DNA of 64,000 nucleotides from an uncultured Alphaproteobacteria bacterium (GCA_902562285.1 CACESU010000002.1:1-64000), one strand, 5' to 3'; positions 24,524-34,505 are shown, numbered from the stretch's first letter. The notes: generated by a model not told the origin, from the sequence alone. Numbers and translations: made by a program.

Positions 24524-24696
24524 AAAGTTTGATTTTTTATTTCTCTGGAAAAAGCTAAATTATTGGACTTTTTGAGTTTTCGTTTTCAACATAACAATCA
24601 TATTACCGACCCCTAAGGTAAATTCCTGAGGATATACATCCTAAAAACCACAGCCTATTGTTAGCAAATATTACTACTCACATATTTTGCTTGGAA
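24524..24696 (+). repeat. Intergenic repeat, copy 11
   Basis: AAAGTTTGATTTTTTATTTC, TTTTTGAGTTTTCGTTTTCA, ACATAACAATCATATTACC, GACCCCTAAGGTAAATTCC, AAAAACCACAGCCTATTG, TTAGCAAATATTACTACTCA. Full short form with moderate divergence. Confidence 0.85.
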
Positions 24697-24769
24697 AAAA
24701 TATTTATTAACTATTTAATATTTCAAAATTTGAACTTGTAATCACAATTGAATTAAAAAGGTAAGTAAC

Positions 24770-25498
24770 ATGAACAATTTTATAGATAAAAAGGCTTTAA
24801 TAATAGGAGCTAGTGGTGGAATGGGAAGTGCTGTGGCATCGATGCTTTCAAAAAATGGTGTTCACTGTTTTTTAGTTGGACGAAGTCAAGAAAAGCTGGA
24901 TGATATTTTTTCAAGTTGTTCTTCATATGGAAACCCTTGTTTTATGTTTTCCTGTGATATTTCAGATATGACTGAAATTAAACAATGTTCAGAAAATGCA
25001 ATTAAAAGTCTTGATGGATTGAATTTCCTTATTCATTGTGCTGGAGATTATAATAAAGCTTTAGCCTATGAATGTGATCTAGAAATTTGGGATAAAATAA
25101 TAGATATAAATTTGCGTAGTACTTATCATTTTGCAAGAAATGTTCTTCCAGAAATAAATAAAAATTCTGGTGGTGCAGTTATTAGGATCAATTCACGAGA
25201 TGCTCCTCATACTGGTATAGGCATTCAAACGTCTCAGAAACGAGCTATTGATGGTTACATGGAAGTATTATTTGAGGATGTTAGAGAGTATGGAACAAAA
25301 GTCTGCACAATTAATCCAGGGTTTGTTAATACCTCTATGGTTAACCCCGAACGATTAAATCCTGAATTTATGATTCAACCGAATGATATAGCTGAAGTAG
25401 TTAACTTTGTTCTGAATACTTCAGAAACTGCCTGTCCAACTGAAATATTAATACAGCCGCAACGCTCTCCGTGGAAGAAAGCCAATATGCACATATAA
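24770..25498 (+). CDS. SDR-family protein with altered active site
   Basis: 242 residues, SDR fold: nucleotide loop GASGGMGSA, CDIS, HCAGD and the active-site Ser in IRINSRDA. Where Y-x-x-x-K is expected the sequence reads QTSQK (GIQTSQKRAIDGYMEV), so the Lys is kept but the catalytic Tyr is Gln and the loop is shorter. NPGFVNTSMV follows. It may be a non-canonical reductase or a pseudoenzyme. AAAGG lies 9 bases upstream. The stop codon abuts repeat copy 12, so the gene looks like a single-gene insert. Confidence 0.82.
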   Translation: MNNFIDKKALIIGASGGMGSAVASMLSKNGVHCFLVGRSQEKLDDIFSSCSSYGNPCFMFSCDISDMTEIKQCSENAIKSLDGLNFLIHCAGDYNKALAYECDLEIWDKIIDINLRSTYHFARNVLPEINKNSGGAVIRINSRDAPHTGIGIQTSQKRAIDGYMEVLFEDVREYGTKVCTINPGFVNTSMVNPERLNPEFMIQPNDIAEVVNFVLNTSETACPTEILIQPQRSPWKKANMHI

Positions 25499-25575
25499 CA
25501 TCCACCCCTAAATCATATCCTTGAGGTCACCCCAAAAACCCCATCCTATTGTTAGAAAGTACCACTTATTTCACA
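25495..25575 (+). repeat. Intergenic repeat, copy 12
   Basis: AACATCCACCCCTAAATCAT, ATCCTTGAGGTCACCCC, AAAAACCCCATCCTATTG, TTAGAAAGTACCACTTATTT. It starts inside the TAA stop of the SDR gene. Confidence 0.88.
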
Positions 25576-25738
25576 TTATCTTCAGAAGTATGAGTTTCAT
25601 ACCCTTTATCCAACAAATTCATATTATATGATTTATAGAAAAATGTAGCTAGTGACTTACAAAAATTAGCAATTAATAAGGATAAAAGATGAAATATTTG
25701 ATCCTATTAACTATTTTGTATATAAAAGGAGTTAAAAA

Positions 25739-26044
25739 ATGCAGGTAGCTAGAATTTCTATTGGAGAGTACAATTATGTATATGCCCTAGATCAATTCAT
25801 AGAGGATTACTCAAAAGATTTTTGGGAGCTTTTTCCAAATGCAACAAGTGCCTCTACAGTTCGTATAGGAACAACTTCGATTATTAATACTACTATTTAC
25901 CCAGATAAAGACTTGGCAAGGGAAGGTTGGGAAAAAAGAACCGAATGGTTAAAGGGATATAAAGATGTAATTGCTGATACATTTTTTTATGAGGGTGATG
26001 AAGCTTTTGCCACACATAAAAAAATAAAGCGTATAATACTTTAG
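25739..26044 (+). CDS. Small protein of unknown function
   Basis: 101 residues, cytoplasmic. A strong ribosome binding site (AAAAGGAG) precedes the ATG. The pattern of strands and helices (VARISIGEYNYVYALDQFIE, STVRIGTTSIINTTIYP) suggests a dimeric alpha/beta-barrel or NIPSNAP-like fold, by feel only. It lies between repeat copy 12 and the YdjM-like membrane protein, with a 200-base gap before the latter. Confidence 0.65.
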   Translation: MQVARISIGEYNYVYALDQFIEDYSKDFWELFPNATSASTVRIGTTSIINTTIYPDKDLAREGWEKRTEWLKGYKDVIADTFFYEGDEAFATHKKIKRIIL

Positions 26045-26247
26045 TAGATTCATAAAACCATAAAAGCGAACAATCAGGACTAGAAAGTTTGGGACAAGGT
26101 GTGCGAGAACTAAAAAATATGATCTGCCAACTATTAATAGCAAAAAAAAATAGTTAAAAGCTTTATGAAACTAAAGCTTAATCTTAAATTAAGCCATTTA
26201 CTTTTAGGATATATAATTATAGTGGGAAAAAAGTATAAGGAATAAAT

Positions 26248-27258
26248 ATGGATCCAATTTCTCAAGGAACAGTTGGCATAGCTTTTGCGCAGTCTACAGC
26301 AAACAAGAATAATTGCATTAAGATTAGTATTATTGGTTTTCTGGCAGGATTGGCTCCTGATTTAGATGTGTTAATTCGGTCATCAACAGATCCAATTCTA
26401 TCCCTTGAGTACCACAGGCAGTTCACTCACTCACTTTTTTTTATTCCCTTTGGCGCTTTTATTGTTGCTGTTGTGATTTTTCCTTTAGTTAAAGGGTCTT
26501 TAAATCTAAAGACTGTCTATGTGGCAAGCTTTTTGGGCTACGCAACGCATGGATTACTTGATGCATGCACTTCTTACGGCACGCAACTCTTTTGGCCTTT
26601 CTCCAATGACCGTATTACTTGGAATAATATATCTGTTGTTGATCCTTTGTTTACCATTCCCATCTTATTTCTGATAGTAGCTGCAATAATATCAAGAAAA
26701 AAGCTATTTAGTTTTTTTGCCATTGTATGGATAATTTTTTATCTAATGTTAGGTTTTATTCAACATGAAAGAGCTTTATCAGTTGCGACCAAACTTGCGC
26801 TTTCAAGAGGGCATAATCCAGAGCGTCTGACGCTTAAGCCATCATTTGGTAATATGATTTTATGGAAGTCTATTTATCAGTATGAAGATAGGTTTCATGT
26901 TGATGCCATTCGAACTGCTCAATACTCAACTTGGTGTTCTGGAGAAAGTATTCGAATTTTTGACTATCAATATCATTTGCCAAATCTTGAAAAATACAGC
27001 CAGCAAAGAAATGATATCGAGAGGTTCCGCTGGTTTTCACAGGACTATTTGGGCTTTGAGGATGAAAAAAATCTTGTGACAGATGTTCGTTACTCCATGA
27101 TACCAAATCAGATTGAGCCAATGTGGGGTCTGGTCATTGATGTTCAGCGAGGCATTAAAGAGCATGCGATTTGGTGGACAAGTCGTGATCTAGAGCAAAG
27201 TCAGTTAGCCTTATTCAAAGAAATGTTAAGTGGTGATAAGTGTAGAAACAGTTTTTGA
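26248..27258 (+). CDS. YdjM-like membrane-bound metal-dependent hydrolase
   Basis: 336 residues. The N-terminal half matches the PF04307 family: MDPISQGTVGIAFAQS, LAGLAPDLDVL, EYHRQFTHSL and ATHGLLDACTSYGTQLFWPF, with the His/Asp residues thought to bind metal, and about four membrane segments up to residue 175. The remaining 160 residues form a soluble domain with IDVQRGIKEHAIWW near the end. The substrate is unknown; family members are inner-membrane proteins, some LexA-regulated. The start has AAGGAA 7 bases upstream. Confidence 0.8.
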   Translation: MDPISQGTVGIAFAQSTANKNNCIKISIIGFLAGLAPDLDVLIRSSTDPILSLEYHRQFTHSLFFIPFGAFIVAVVIFPLVKGSLNLKTVYVASFLGYATHGLLDACTSYGTQLFWPFSNDRITWNNISVVDPLFTIPILFLIVAAIISRKKLFSFFAIVWIIFYLMLGFIQHERALSVATKLALSRGHNPERLTLKPSFGNMILWKSIYQYEDRFHVDAIRTAQYSTWCSGESIRIFDYQYHLPNLEKYSQQRNDIERFRWFSQDYLGFEDEKNLVTDVRYSMIPNQIEPMWGLVIDVQRGIKEHAIWWTSRDLEQSQLALFKEMLSGDKCRNSF

Positions 27259-27297
27259 TATCATAGATTAAAACTTTGCTTACTGTCACTACATGTA

Positions 27298-27380
27298 ATA
27301 TATATCCTTGAGTGTGGATCCTCCAAATACCATAACTATTGTTAAAAAGTACTAGTGCTAATACATCTTGGCCTGGAAAC
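27298..27380 (+). repeat. Intergenic repeat, copy 13 (decayed)
   Basis: ATATATCCTTGAGTGTGGAT, CCTCCAAATACCATAACTAT, TGTTAAAAAGTACTAGTGCT, AATACATCTTGGCCTGG. Block order is kept but about a quarter of positions differ from the consensus. Confidence 0.65.
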
Positions 27381-27447
27381 TGTCAAATGATTACAACAAA
27401 ATGAAAAATGGTATTTTTTAGAAATTTTATTGTATGGAAAGGACTAT

Positions 27448-28104
27448 TCAGGGTTTTTTAAGTACAAAAGAAAAATTATTTGCAGGCATTTCCTCAGTAC
27501 TCAAATGGATTAAACCCGCCTCATCAAACAAATTAAACATGTCTATGTCATTTTTGTATCCTAAACAGGGGTCAGTATTAATTAAGCTATGATGAAACTC
27601 CATATCTCTCATACTTATAAGCTTTCCATTACGCATAAAAGGTCCGTAAATAATTGAAAGGCCATTTGCAGTAAGTGCCTTTGATATTTCTTTAACCAAA
27701 ATTTTTGTTTCTTTAATGCTAATCAAATGTAACAAGTTCACCAAGAGAATAAAGTCTTGAGGATGATGCTTTTTAGACCAACCTTCTTTAGTAGCATCTA
27801 AAAGGCAAGGAGGCTTCAAGTTTGTTAAATTCTGGTCATTACTCCAGCAGCGGATACTTTTCAGACGGGTTTCATCCACATCTGAGGGCTGCCAATTTAG
27901 AAAAGGCATTGCAGAGGCAAGTTTTACAATATGCTGGCCTGTACCACTGGCTATCTCGAGTGCGTTACCTGATTTGATTGCAGTCTTTCTCACTAATTCC
28001 ACGATAGGTTCTACGTTTCTAACTGCAGACGGTGCATTAAGACGACCGTCGCTCTCACAATTTGCTGCACTGGATGTTTCAGGAAGATTTCTACTGTAAC
28101 TCAT
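27448..28104 (-). CDS. SAM-dependent methyltransferase, DUF938 type
   Basis: 218 residues. The SAM motif is ALEIASGTGQHIVKLA (near 48-63), followed by the family signature LNWQPSDVDE and later NLLHLISI and IIYGPFMRNGKL. This combination is typical of DUF938 proteins, whose substrate is unknown. No membrane or signal segment. It is divergent from psd, with a 310-base gap. Confidence 0.82.
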   Translation of the reverse strand: MSYSRNLPETSSAANCESDGRLNAPSAVRNVEPIVELVRKTAIKSGNALEIASGTGQHIVKLASAMPFLNWQPSDVDETRLKSIRCWSNDQNLTNLKPPCLLDATKEGWSKKHHPQDFILLVNLLHLISIKETKILVKEISKALTANGLSIIYGPFMRNGKLISMRDMEFHHSLINTDPCLGYKNDIDMFNLFDEAGLIHLSTEEMPANNFSFVLKKP

Positions 28105-28417
28105 ATTCAGATTTTTAAAAAAAGGTTTTTTTGAATTAAAAAACTTTATATTAGATAATTTGTATTAATAAAAGAATCATAATTATTCTTTACAATTATT
28201 AAAGGCTTTTGAGATTTAGTTTAGAATTAGTAATAAAAGTAAAAATTTGAGATGATATAATCACAACATATTCTAATAATTTTCTTTGAAATAGCATAGA
28301 TAACTATAAATTTATATTTTTTGGAGATAGTAAACTGTAAAGTTATTATATGTGCTTTTTAATTGTTTAATGTTAAGTAGCTCACTTTTGAAAGAACTGA
28401 AAGAATAAAATTTTAAA
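28105..28417. other. Gene-free stretch between divergent genes
   Basis: Very AT-rich spacer that should hold the promoters for the DUF938 methyltransferase and psd. I see no repeat copy, strong hairpin or convincing sigma-70 match. Confidence 0.4.
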
Positions 28418-29110
28418 ATGAATATGCTAAATACATTTATTAAACCTTTACATCGTGAAGGTATAAAATTTGTACTAATTTTTAGTGTTACTTCGGTAAT
28501 TCTATTCCTAATTTATTTTCCATTAGGATGGGTCGGAATTGGCCTTACCTTTTGGTGCTATTATTTTTTTCGAGATCCGAAACGTATTACGCCGGTTCGA
28601 GATGGTTTATTAGTAAGTCCAGCAGATGGAGTGATTTCACTTATTAAAAAAATTAAACCGCCGCCAGAACTAGGAATAGAGAGTGAGGATCTTACAAGAA
28701 TTAGCGTTTTTATGAATGTATTTGATTGTCATGTAAACCGATCACCAATAGCTGGAGAGGTTGTTGATATTAATTATCGTCCAGGAAAGTTTTTCAATGC
28801 CTCATTAGATAAAGCTAGTGTTGATAACGAACGTAACACATTGGTAATTAAAATCCCAGACGGTCGGAAGATTATACTGGTACAGATAGCTGGTATGGTT
28901 GCAAGGCGCATAGTATCATTTGTAAAACCTAACCAGAAATTGCGAACTGGACAAAGGTTTGGTCTAATTCGATTTGGATCTCGAGTAGATATTTATTTAC
29001 CAAAAGGAGTACAACCTCTTGTGTGCATCGGCCAAACTATGATTTCAGGTGAGACAGTAGTAGCAGATTTAAATAGCACAGAACAAGCACGTAATGGTCG
29101 AAAGGAATGA
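28418..29110 (+). CDS. psd: Phosphatidylserine decarboxylase proenzyme
   Basis: 230 residues, the short PSD-A form usual in alphaproteobacteria. Two N-terminal membrane segments (about 17-50), then [27 protein letters not shown] and the self-cleavage site RFGSRVD, where Ser188 becomes the pyruvoyl group. It converts phosphatidylserine to phosphatidylethanolamine at the inner membrane. The next gene, pssA, begins 3 bases after the stop and makes its substrate, giving the classic psd-pssA operon. The surrounding repeats show that accessory inserts landed on both sides of a core pair. Confidence 0.95.
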   Translation: MNMLNTFIKPLHREGIKFVLIFSVTSVILFLIYFPLGWVGIGLTFWCYYFFRDPKRITPVRDGLLVSPADGVISLIKKIKPPPELGIESEDLTRISVFMNVFDCHVNRSPIAGEVVDINYRPGKFFNASLDKASVDNERNTLVIKIPDGRKIILVQIAGMVARRIVSFVKPNQKLRTGQRFGLIRFGSRVDIYLPKGVQPLVCIGQTMISGETVVADLNSTEQARNGRKE

Positions 29111-29113
29111 TTG

Positions 29114-29863
29114 ATGGGCAAAACCAAAAATCAAAAATTTGAGCTTTCACTGACCCAATTATTACCTAACATGATGACTATTGCTGCTATATGTCTTGGA
29201 ATAACAGCTATCAAACACGGCTTTGAAAGTAAATTTCAAAGTGCTGTCCAACTGATTTTGTTGGCAAGCATTCTTGATGGATTAGATGGTCGCGTGGCTA
29301 GGTTGTTAAGGAGCGATAGTAAATTAGGTGCAGAACTAGATTCATTAGCTGATGTCTTGAATTTTGGTGTTGCACCGCCTTTTGTTTTATACTTCTGGGC
29401 GTTACAAGATCTGCAAGGCATAGGCTGGTTTTCAGTACAGATCTTTGTGGTTTGTTGTGTAGTTCGATTAGCACGCTTCAATGTAAATAGTAAGTCTGAT
29501 GAAGAAGTTAATTCCAGCGGTTATTTCAATGGTGTTCCAGCCCCAGCAGCAGCCCTTTTGGTAATGCTACCTATGTATTTTTCATTCGCGTTTGAGATTG
29601 TTAACTTCATGCCATCTTTGGCTATCTGTGGCCATTTGGTACTCATAGGCCTTTTGATGATTACCAATATTCCAACCTGGTCATTTAAAGTTGTAACCAC
29701 TTCTCCAAAAAATTCTAAATATTTTTTGATTGGCTTTGCTGTTATTGGCGCTGCTATTTTAAATTATGTCTGGATCACCTTGATCAGTCTATGTATAGGT
29801 TATATACTACTTGTAATATTTACTATTATCACTGGAAAGGCGCAACGTGATAGACTAATGTAA
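29114..29863 (+). CDS. pssA: CDP-diacylglycerol-serine O-phosphatidyltransferase
   Basis: 249 residues, multi-pass. The CDP-alcohol phosphatidyltransferase motif D-G-x2-A-R-x8-G-x3-D-x3-D is complete: LDGLDGRVARLL then SKLGAELDSLADVL. It makes phosphatidylserine from CDP-diacylglycerol and serine. I start at the ATG at 29114; an adjacent upstream TTG at 29111 would add one residue. It is transcribed with psd. Confidence 0.94.
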   Translation: MGKTKNQKFELSLTQLLPNMMTIAAICLGITAIKHGFESKFQSAVQLILLASILDGLDGRVARLLRSDSKLGAELDSLADVLNFGVAPPFVLYFWALQDLQGIGWFSVQIFVVCCVVRLARFNVNSKSDEEVNSSGYFNGVPAPAAALLVMLPMYFSFAFEIVNFMPSLAICGHLVLIGLLMITNIPTWSFKVVTTSPKNSKYFLIGFAVIGAAILNYVWITLISLCIGYILLVIFTIITGKAQRDRLM

Positions 29864-29979
29864 GTAAATAGTTAAATTTTGGGGCAATAACTTAGATTGA
29901 CTTACTAAAAAAGTATCAAAAGGGTTAGCTTTTTTCCTTTTTTTAATTTGAATTTGTCACTTCTGTAATTAATAGCTAA

Positions 29980-30045
29980 AAAATATACTTGAGGGTGGGA
30001 TCTCCAAAAATCATTGTATTATTTATTGCAGATTGGTGCCAGTTA
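29980..30045 (+). repeat. Intergenic repeat, copy 14 (strongly decayed)
   Basis: AATATACTTGAGGGTGGGAT, CTCCAAAAATCATTG and a trace of the right block. Recognisable mainly by position and block order. Confidence 0.4.
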
Positions 30046-30062
30046 GAAAAAATCGAAAAGGT

Positions 30063-30761
30063 TTAATTCTTCTTTATTCCAGTAGAAACAGCTTTTCCAT
30101 TTATCACTAGCTTCGGCTCTTTACTAACACCTACTAATTCTGGTCTAGAGGAAAGATACTCTGATACACCTTTTAAACTTTCTACTGCATCCATGAAGAG
30201 TTTTACAGATGATAAATCATCAAAAATTGTGTTATCCAAAACCCTAATTAGTGAAAACTGATGATATGTTCCAAAGTCACAATAAAAAGGAGATTTTCCA
30301 AAAAAGAATGGTCCAGATTGATCATTTTCCAAAAATTTGTTGAAGTAAAATAATCTGGGTCTAAAATCATCCAATATTGATTTCTTAAAATTTTCGTAAT
30401 CCTCTCCGACTCTAAAATTAATTGTTGCGTTAAGGGGTTGGAACAATTCTTGACTAGACTCAAAAATAGCGTCTGCGATAGCCTTGTCTTCTAATTTTTT
30501 AGGAACAGTTTTTGCTAGTTTAGCTGTGTAGCGCATTATGGACCCACTTTGCCATACTCTTTTTCTATCATTAATAATAAGTAGAGGAAGCTGACCAAAA
30601 CCTACTTCCTTTTTTACCTCTTGCCATGGCTTATCAAAATAGTCCCAAGGAAAGTGATAGTTATAGGGTATATTTCTATAGCATAGCTGCATCTGAATTG
30701 CTTCAGTGAATGCTCTCATTTTAAAATAAATAAGATCAAGTTTGGGTAATTTGACGCTCAT
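30063..30761 (-). CDS. Glutathione S-transferase-like protein
   Basis: 232 residues. The N-terminal thioredoxin-like half has GFGQLPLLII and VWQSGSIMRYTAKLA, the cis-Pro and glutathione-gamma-glutamyl binding (QS) segments of GSTs; the helical C-terminal half follows (FFGKSPFYCDFGTYHQF). The usual catalytic Tyr/Ser/Cys near the N-terminus is not obvious. The substrate is unknown. Stand-alone gene. Confidence 0.78.
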   Translation of the reverse strand: MSVKLPKLDLIYFKMRAFTEAIQMQLCYRNIPYNYHFPWDYFDKPWQEVKKEVGFGQLPLLIINDRKRVWQSGSIMRYTAKLAKTVPKKLEDKAIADAIFESSQELFQPLNATINFRVGEDYENFKKSILDDFRPRLFYFNKFLENDQSGPFFFGKSPFYCDFGTYHQFSLIRVLDNTIFDDLSSVKLFMDAVESLKGVSEYLSSRPELVGVSKEPKLVINGKAVSTGIKKN

Positions 30762-31279
30762 AAAATTTCCATTATAAATTTTTGATGGTTCATATAAAAA
30801 TTGCTAATATTATTAATTTTGTAAGGTTTTGCCTTTTTATGTAAATATAATATATAATATATTTTTTCGATTTATCAAAGAAAGGTTAAGCTAAAGTTTG
30901 GTTAAAAAGAATAACAAAACTATTGTCTAATATTTGCAAGTATTTACTGCCCATATATTTAAGCGGAGAATGTAAGAAATTCTGGTCTTATAGAATCAGA
31001 ATTTTTTTGTAATTTTAGAAATATGATCAAGTTTTGATCTTGTCTAAAATCTTATTTTCATACAATTACTAACACACTAAAATTTTACGATTAAAGTGTA
31101 ATTAATTTCATAAATTTTTATAGAATATAAATGTTTAAAAATGATTGGATTATAACAAGTAGTAACTTATTATACTTATAAATTTTACAAGCAAACATTC
31201 TTACTGCTTGCACTACTGTTAAATAATTTTAGAATTATAAATGGTAACTAAAATTATTCAAAGCTAATCACTTTAAGTC
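30762..31279. other. Gene-free stretch
   Basis: About 520 bases of AT-rich sequence. Apart from a decayed repeat trace at 30915-30970 I see nothing; it should contain the promoter for the aldehyde dehydrogenase operon. Confidence 0.4.
30915..30970 (+). repeat. Intergenic repeat, copy 15 (trace)
   Basis: AAAACTATTGTCTAATATTT, GCAAGTATTTACTGCCCATA and TATTTAAGCGG resemble the middle and right blocks. Low confidence. Confidence 0.35.
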
Positions 31280-32674
31280 ATGGAAAAAGTTTTAGAAATA
31301 CAAAAAAAAGCATTTTTGAAGGAAGGTCCTCCTTCATTAGAGGTAAGAAAAGACCTACTTAAAAGATGTGTTGCGCTTATAGAAACTCATGAAGAAAAAA
31401 TAATTAAAGCGTTAAATCATGATTTTCAAAATAGATCTAAAGAAGAAATAAAAATTTCTGAGATTGATCAAACTATCAGAAATATTCTATTCACGATCAG
31501 AAAATTAAATAAGTGGATACAGCCCCAAAGAAGATTATCTTCTCTTGGAACAGATATACTTGGTGCAAAAAGTTTTTTAAAGCCAACTCCACTGGGTACA
31601 GTAGGGGTAATTTCCCCTTGGAATTTTCCAGTGGGTTTAGTTTTTTATCCTCTTACATCTATTTTTGCTGCTGGCAATAGGGCAATGGTTAAACCATCTG
31701 AAATTACATCAGCTACCTCCAGTGTTATCAAAGAAGGTGTTGAAAAGTATTTCGATGTTTCTGAACTTGCAGTGATAACCGGAGGTCCATCTGTAGGAGA
31801 AAAATTTAGCAGCCTTAAACTAGATCATCTTCTTTTTATAGGCAGTAATAATGTTGCAAAAAAAGTGGCCTATCAAACAGCAAAAAATCTGGTGCCAACG
31901 ACGCTAGAACTTGGGGGCAAGAGTCCAACAATCATTGGACTTAATGCTAATATGAAGATAGCAGCAGAAAGAATTTTATTTTCTAAAACTCTTAATGCAG
32001 GTCAGATTTGTTTATCACCAGATTATATTTTTGTAAGAAAAGATGATAAAGAAAAATTTATAGCTAAATTACAAGACACTTATTATAAATTTTTTCCTAT
32101 ACCGAATAGTGCGGATCAAACATCTATGGTGAATAAACACCATCTTAAAAGAATGAAGATGTATATTTTGGATGCGACAAAAAAAGGTGCAAATGTAAAG
32201 AGTTTAGGGAGAAATGATGATCATAATAAGAATATGTTTTCTACTAAATTGGTTACTAACGTAAATGATAATATGGAAGTAATGAAAAATGAAATCTTTG
32301 GTCCTATCCTTCCAATAATGTTTTATGAAAATATTAGTGAAGCTGTAGATTATATTAATAAAAGAGATAATCCATTAGGTCTTTATTACTTTGGAAATAA
32401 TAAATCTGAGCAAAACTTTGTTATAAATAATACTAGATCAGGAGGAGTTACCATTAACGATACAATGTTTCATATTCTACAATCTAGATTGCCTTTCGGT
32501 GGCGTAGGACAGTCGGGACATGGTTGTTTTCATGGTTATGAGGGGTTTCTTAATTTTTCACATCTAAAGTCTATTTATTACCAGACAAGAATAGACTTTA
32601 TTTTGTCTATAATAAGACCTCCAAGAGGCAAAGCCTTTAGCATTTTATCAAAGATGATGAAAAAGCTTGGATAA
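31280..32674 (+). CDS. Aldehyde dehydrogenase (coniferyl-aldehyde-dehydrogenase-like)
   Basis: 464 residues. The NAD-binding and catalytic marks are present: VISPWNFPVGL, MVKPSEITSATS, general-base Glu210 in TLELGGKSP and nucleophile Cys244 in NAGQICLSPDY. The hydrophobic C-terminal tail (after NFSHLKSIYY) resembles the membrane-linked coniferyl/fatty aldehyde class. It oxidises an aldehyde to the acid. The GMC oxidoreductase starts 2 bases later, so the pair probably converts an alcohol via an aldehyde to an acid. Confidence 0.88.
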   Translation: MEKVLEIQKKAFLKEGPPSLEVRKDLLKRCVALIETHEEKIIKALNHDFQNRSKEEIKISEIDQTIRNILFTIRKLNKWIQPQRRLSSLGTDILGAKSFLKPTPLGTVGVISPWNFPVGLVFYPLTSIFAAGNRAMVKPSEITSATSSVIKEGVEKYFDVSELAVITGGPSVGEKFSSLKLDHLLFIGSNNVAKKVAYQTAKNLVPTTLELGGKSPTIIGLNANMKIAAERILFSKTLNAGQICLSPDYIFVRKDDKEKFIAKLQDTYYKFFPIPNSADQTSMVNKHHLKRMKMYILDATKKGANVKSLGRNDDHNKNMFSTKLVTNVNDNMEVMKNEIFGPILPIMFYENISEAVDYINKRDNPLGLYYFGNNKSEQNFVINNTRSGGVTINDTMFHILQSRLPFGGVGQSGHGCFHGYEGFLNFSHLKSIYYQTRIDFILSIIRPPRGKAFSILSKMMKKLG

Positions 32675-32676
32675 AA

Positions 32677-34299
32677 ATGTTAAAACAAGCAGATTTCATT
32701 ATAGTAGGTGGAGGCTCAGCAGGAGCAGTTATTGCTTCTAGATTAAGTGAAAATAATAAATTTAACGTTTGTCTTTTAGAAGCAGGTGGTTGGGGAAGTA
32801 GTATTTTATTTCGAGCTCCTGCTGGGGGATTATTAATGTTGAGAGATAAACCCAAATTTCACAATTGGGCCTTTCATACGACACCTCAAAAGGGTCTTAA
32901 TGGTAGAAAGGGTTACCAACCTAGAGGGAGAGCACTAGGAGGATCTAGTGCAATAAATGCTATGATTTATATTAGAGGTCAGAAGGAAGACTATGATGGT
33001 TGGGCAAATTTAGGAAATGATGGTTGGAGTTGGAAAGACGTGCTTCCATATTTCAGAAAAGCAGAAAATAATGAAAATGGACGGACAGAATTTCATGGTG
33101 ATGAGGGTCCTCTTGAGGTATCAAATCAAAAAGTTCCAAGATCTATTTCACATGCTTATTTGAAGGCTTGCGCAAACTCTCAGATTAAAATTAATAATGA
33201 TTTTAATACTGGAGATAACGAGGGAGCAGGTTTTTGGCAATCAACTATATTCCACTCAAAAAATAAAAATGGACAAAGATGTTCAACTGCAGCTGCATAT
33301 ATTTTACCTCATATTGGAAAAAGGAAGAACCTAGATATAATTATTAATGCAACAGCTACAAAAATAATATTTGATGGGAAGAGTGCAGTAGGTGTGGAAT
33401 TCATTCAAGGTGGACTGAGGAAAGAAGTAAGAGCAAAGAAAGAGATCATTATATCCGCAGGTTCTCTTAAGTCGCCCATTATTTTGCAACGTTCTGGAGT
33501 CGGTGATGCCGAAGATATTTGTCCTCACGGAATAACGATGTTACATGATCTACCAGGAGTCGGAAAAAATCTTCAAGATCACATTGACTTCAATTTTTGT
33601 TTTAAATCGAGTGATAAGAATATCCTAGGGATATCCCCTGGAGGATTACTTAAAATCCTAGGAGAAACAGCAAAGTGGTTTTTCCATGGGAACTCAATGA
33701 TTTCTTCAACACTATCTGAAGTTGGAGGTTTTTTTAAAACAGATCCATCTTTAGAAAGACCTGATATACAAAATCATTTTGTAATTGGCCTTATTGATGA
33801 TCATCTAAGAAAAATCCACTATGGATATGGATATTCCTGCCACGTATGTCTCCTTAGACCTTATTCAAGAGGAACGGTTTGCTTAGCTTCCACGAAAGTT
33901 ACTGATGATCCTATTATTAATCCAAATTTTTTAAGTGATTCACGTGATTTAAAAAAATTAATAAAAGGTGCAAAATTTACACAAGATATTCTAAATACTC
34001 CTCCACTAAAAAAATACAAAATAAAGGAAATTTATGGAGTTCATAATAATCTTAATGATTTAGAATGGGAGAAGCATATTAGAGACAGAGCTGATACTAT
34101 TTATCATCCGGTAGGAACATGTAAAATGGGTAATGACGAGTTATCTGTTGTTGATAACAAATTGAAGATAAATGGACTAAAAAATATTCGAGTAGCAGAC
34201 GCATCTATAATGCCTAACATTATTTCGGGCAATACGAACGCTCCTACAATCATGATCGCAGAAAAATGTTCGTCAATGATTCTCGAAGAGTATTTGTAG
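32677..34299 (+). CDS. GMC-family FAD oxidoreductase (choline/alcohol-dehydrogenase-like)
   Basis: 540 residues, usual length. FAD motif DFIIVGGGSAGAVIASRL at the N-terminus, PS00623-type block GRALGGSSAINAMIYIRG, SAGSLKSPIILQRSG (second GMC signature), active-site His in YHPVGTCKMG and Asn in SGNTNAPTIMIAEK. It oxidises an alcohol to an aldehyde; the substrate is not known, and BetA-like or AlkJ-like roles are both possible. Directly behind the aldehyde dehydrogenase, 2 bases apart. Confidence 0.9.
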   Translation: MLKQADFIIVGGGSAGAVIASRLSENNKFNVCLLEAGGWGSSILFRAPAGGLLMLRDKPKFHNWAFHTTPQKGLNGRKGYQPRGRALGGSSAINAMIYIRGQKEDYDGWANLGNDGWSWKDVLPYFRKAENNENGRTEFHGDEGPLEVSNQKVPRSISHAYLKACANSQIKINNDFNTGDNEGAGFWQSTIFHSKNKNGQRCSTAAAYILPHIGKRKNLDIIINATATKIIFDGKSAVGVEFIQGGLRKEVRAKKEIIISAGSLKSPIILQRSGVGDAEDICPHGITMLHDLPGVGKNLQDHIDFNFCFKSSDKNILGISPGGLLKILGETAKWFFHGNSMISSTLSEVGGFFKTDPSLERPDIQNHFVIGLIDDHLRKIHYGYGYSCHVCLLRPYSRGTVCLASTKVTDDPIINPNFLSDSRDLKKLIKGAKFTQDILNTPPLKKYKIKEIYGVHNNLNDLEWEKHIRDRADTIYHPVGTCKMGNDELSVVDNKLKINGLKNIRVADASIMPNIISGNTNAPTIMIAEKCSSMILEEYL

Positions 34300-34424
34300 T
34301 GAAAGATTTTCGATTGATTAGTAATAAATAATTAGTTTAATTTTAGATTTCATTACAAAGTTGCCTTATGGAGGAAATAGAGGAAGATTATTTTGGGTTT
34401 ATATTTTTAAGATTATACAATTAT

Positions 34425-34505
34425 CATTTAACCCTTAGACATAAATTTGAGTTTTGGATGTTATAAAAAACATAGAATAATATTTGCATTTACTTATGCT
34501 ATTAT
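34425..34505 (+). repeat. Intergenic repeat, copy 16 (decayed)
   Basis: ATTTAACCCTTAGACATAAA, TTTGAGTTTTGGATG, AAAAAACATAGAATAATATT, TGCATTTACTTATGCT. Block order is kept and matches are patchy. Confidence 0.5.

Noticed and set aside
29909-29937. A/T-rich inverted repeat after pssA as a terminator
   Set aside because: The stem is only A-T pairs apart from one G-C; too weak to claim.
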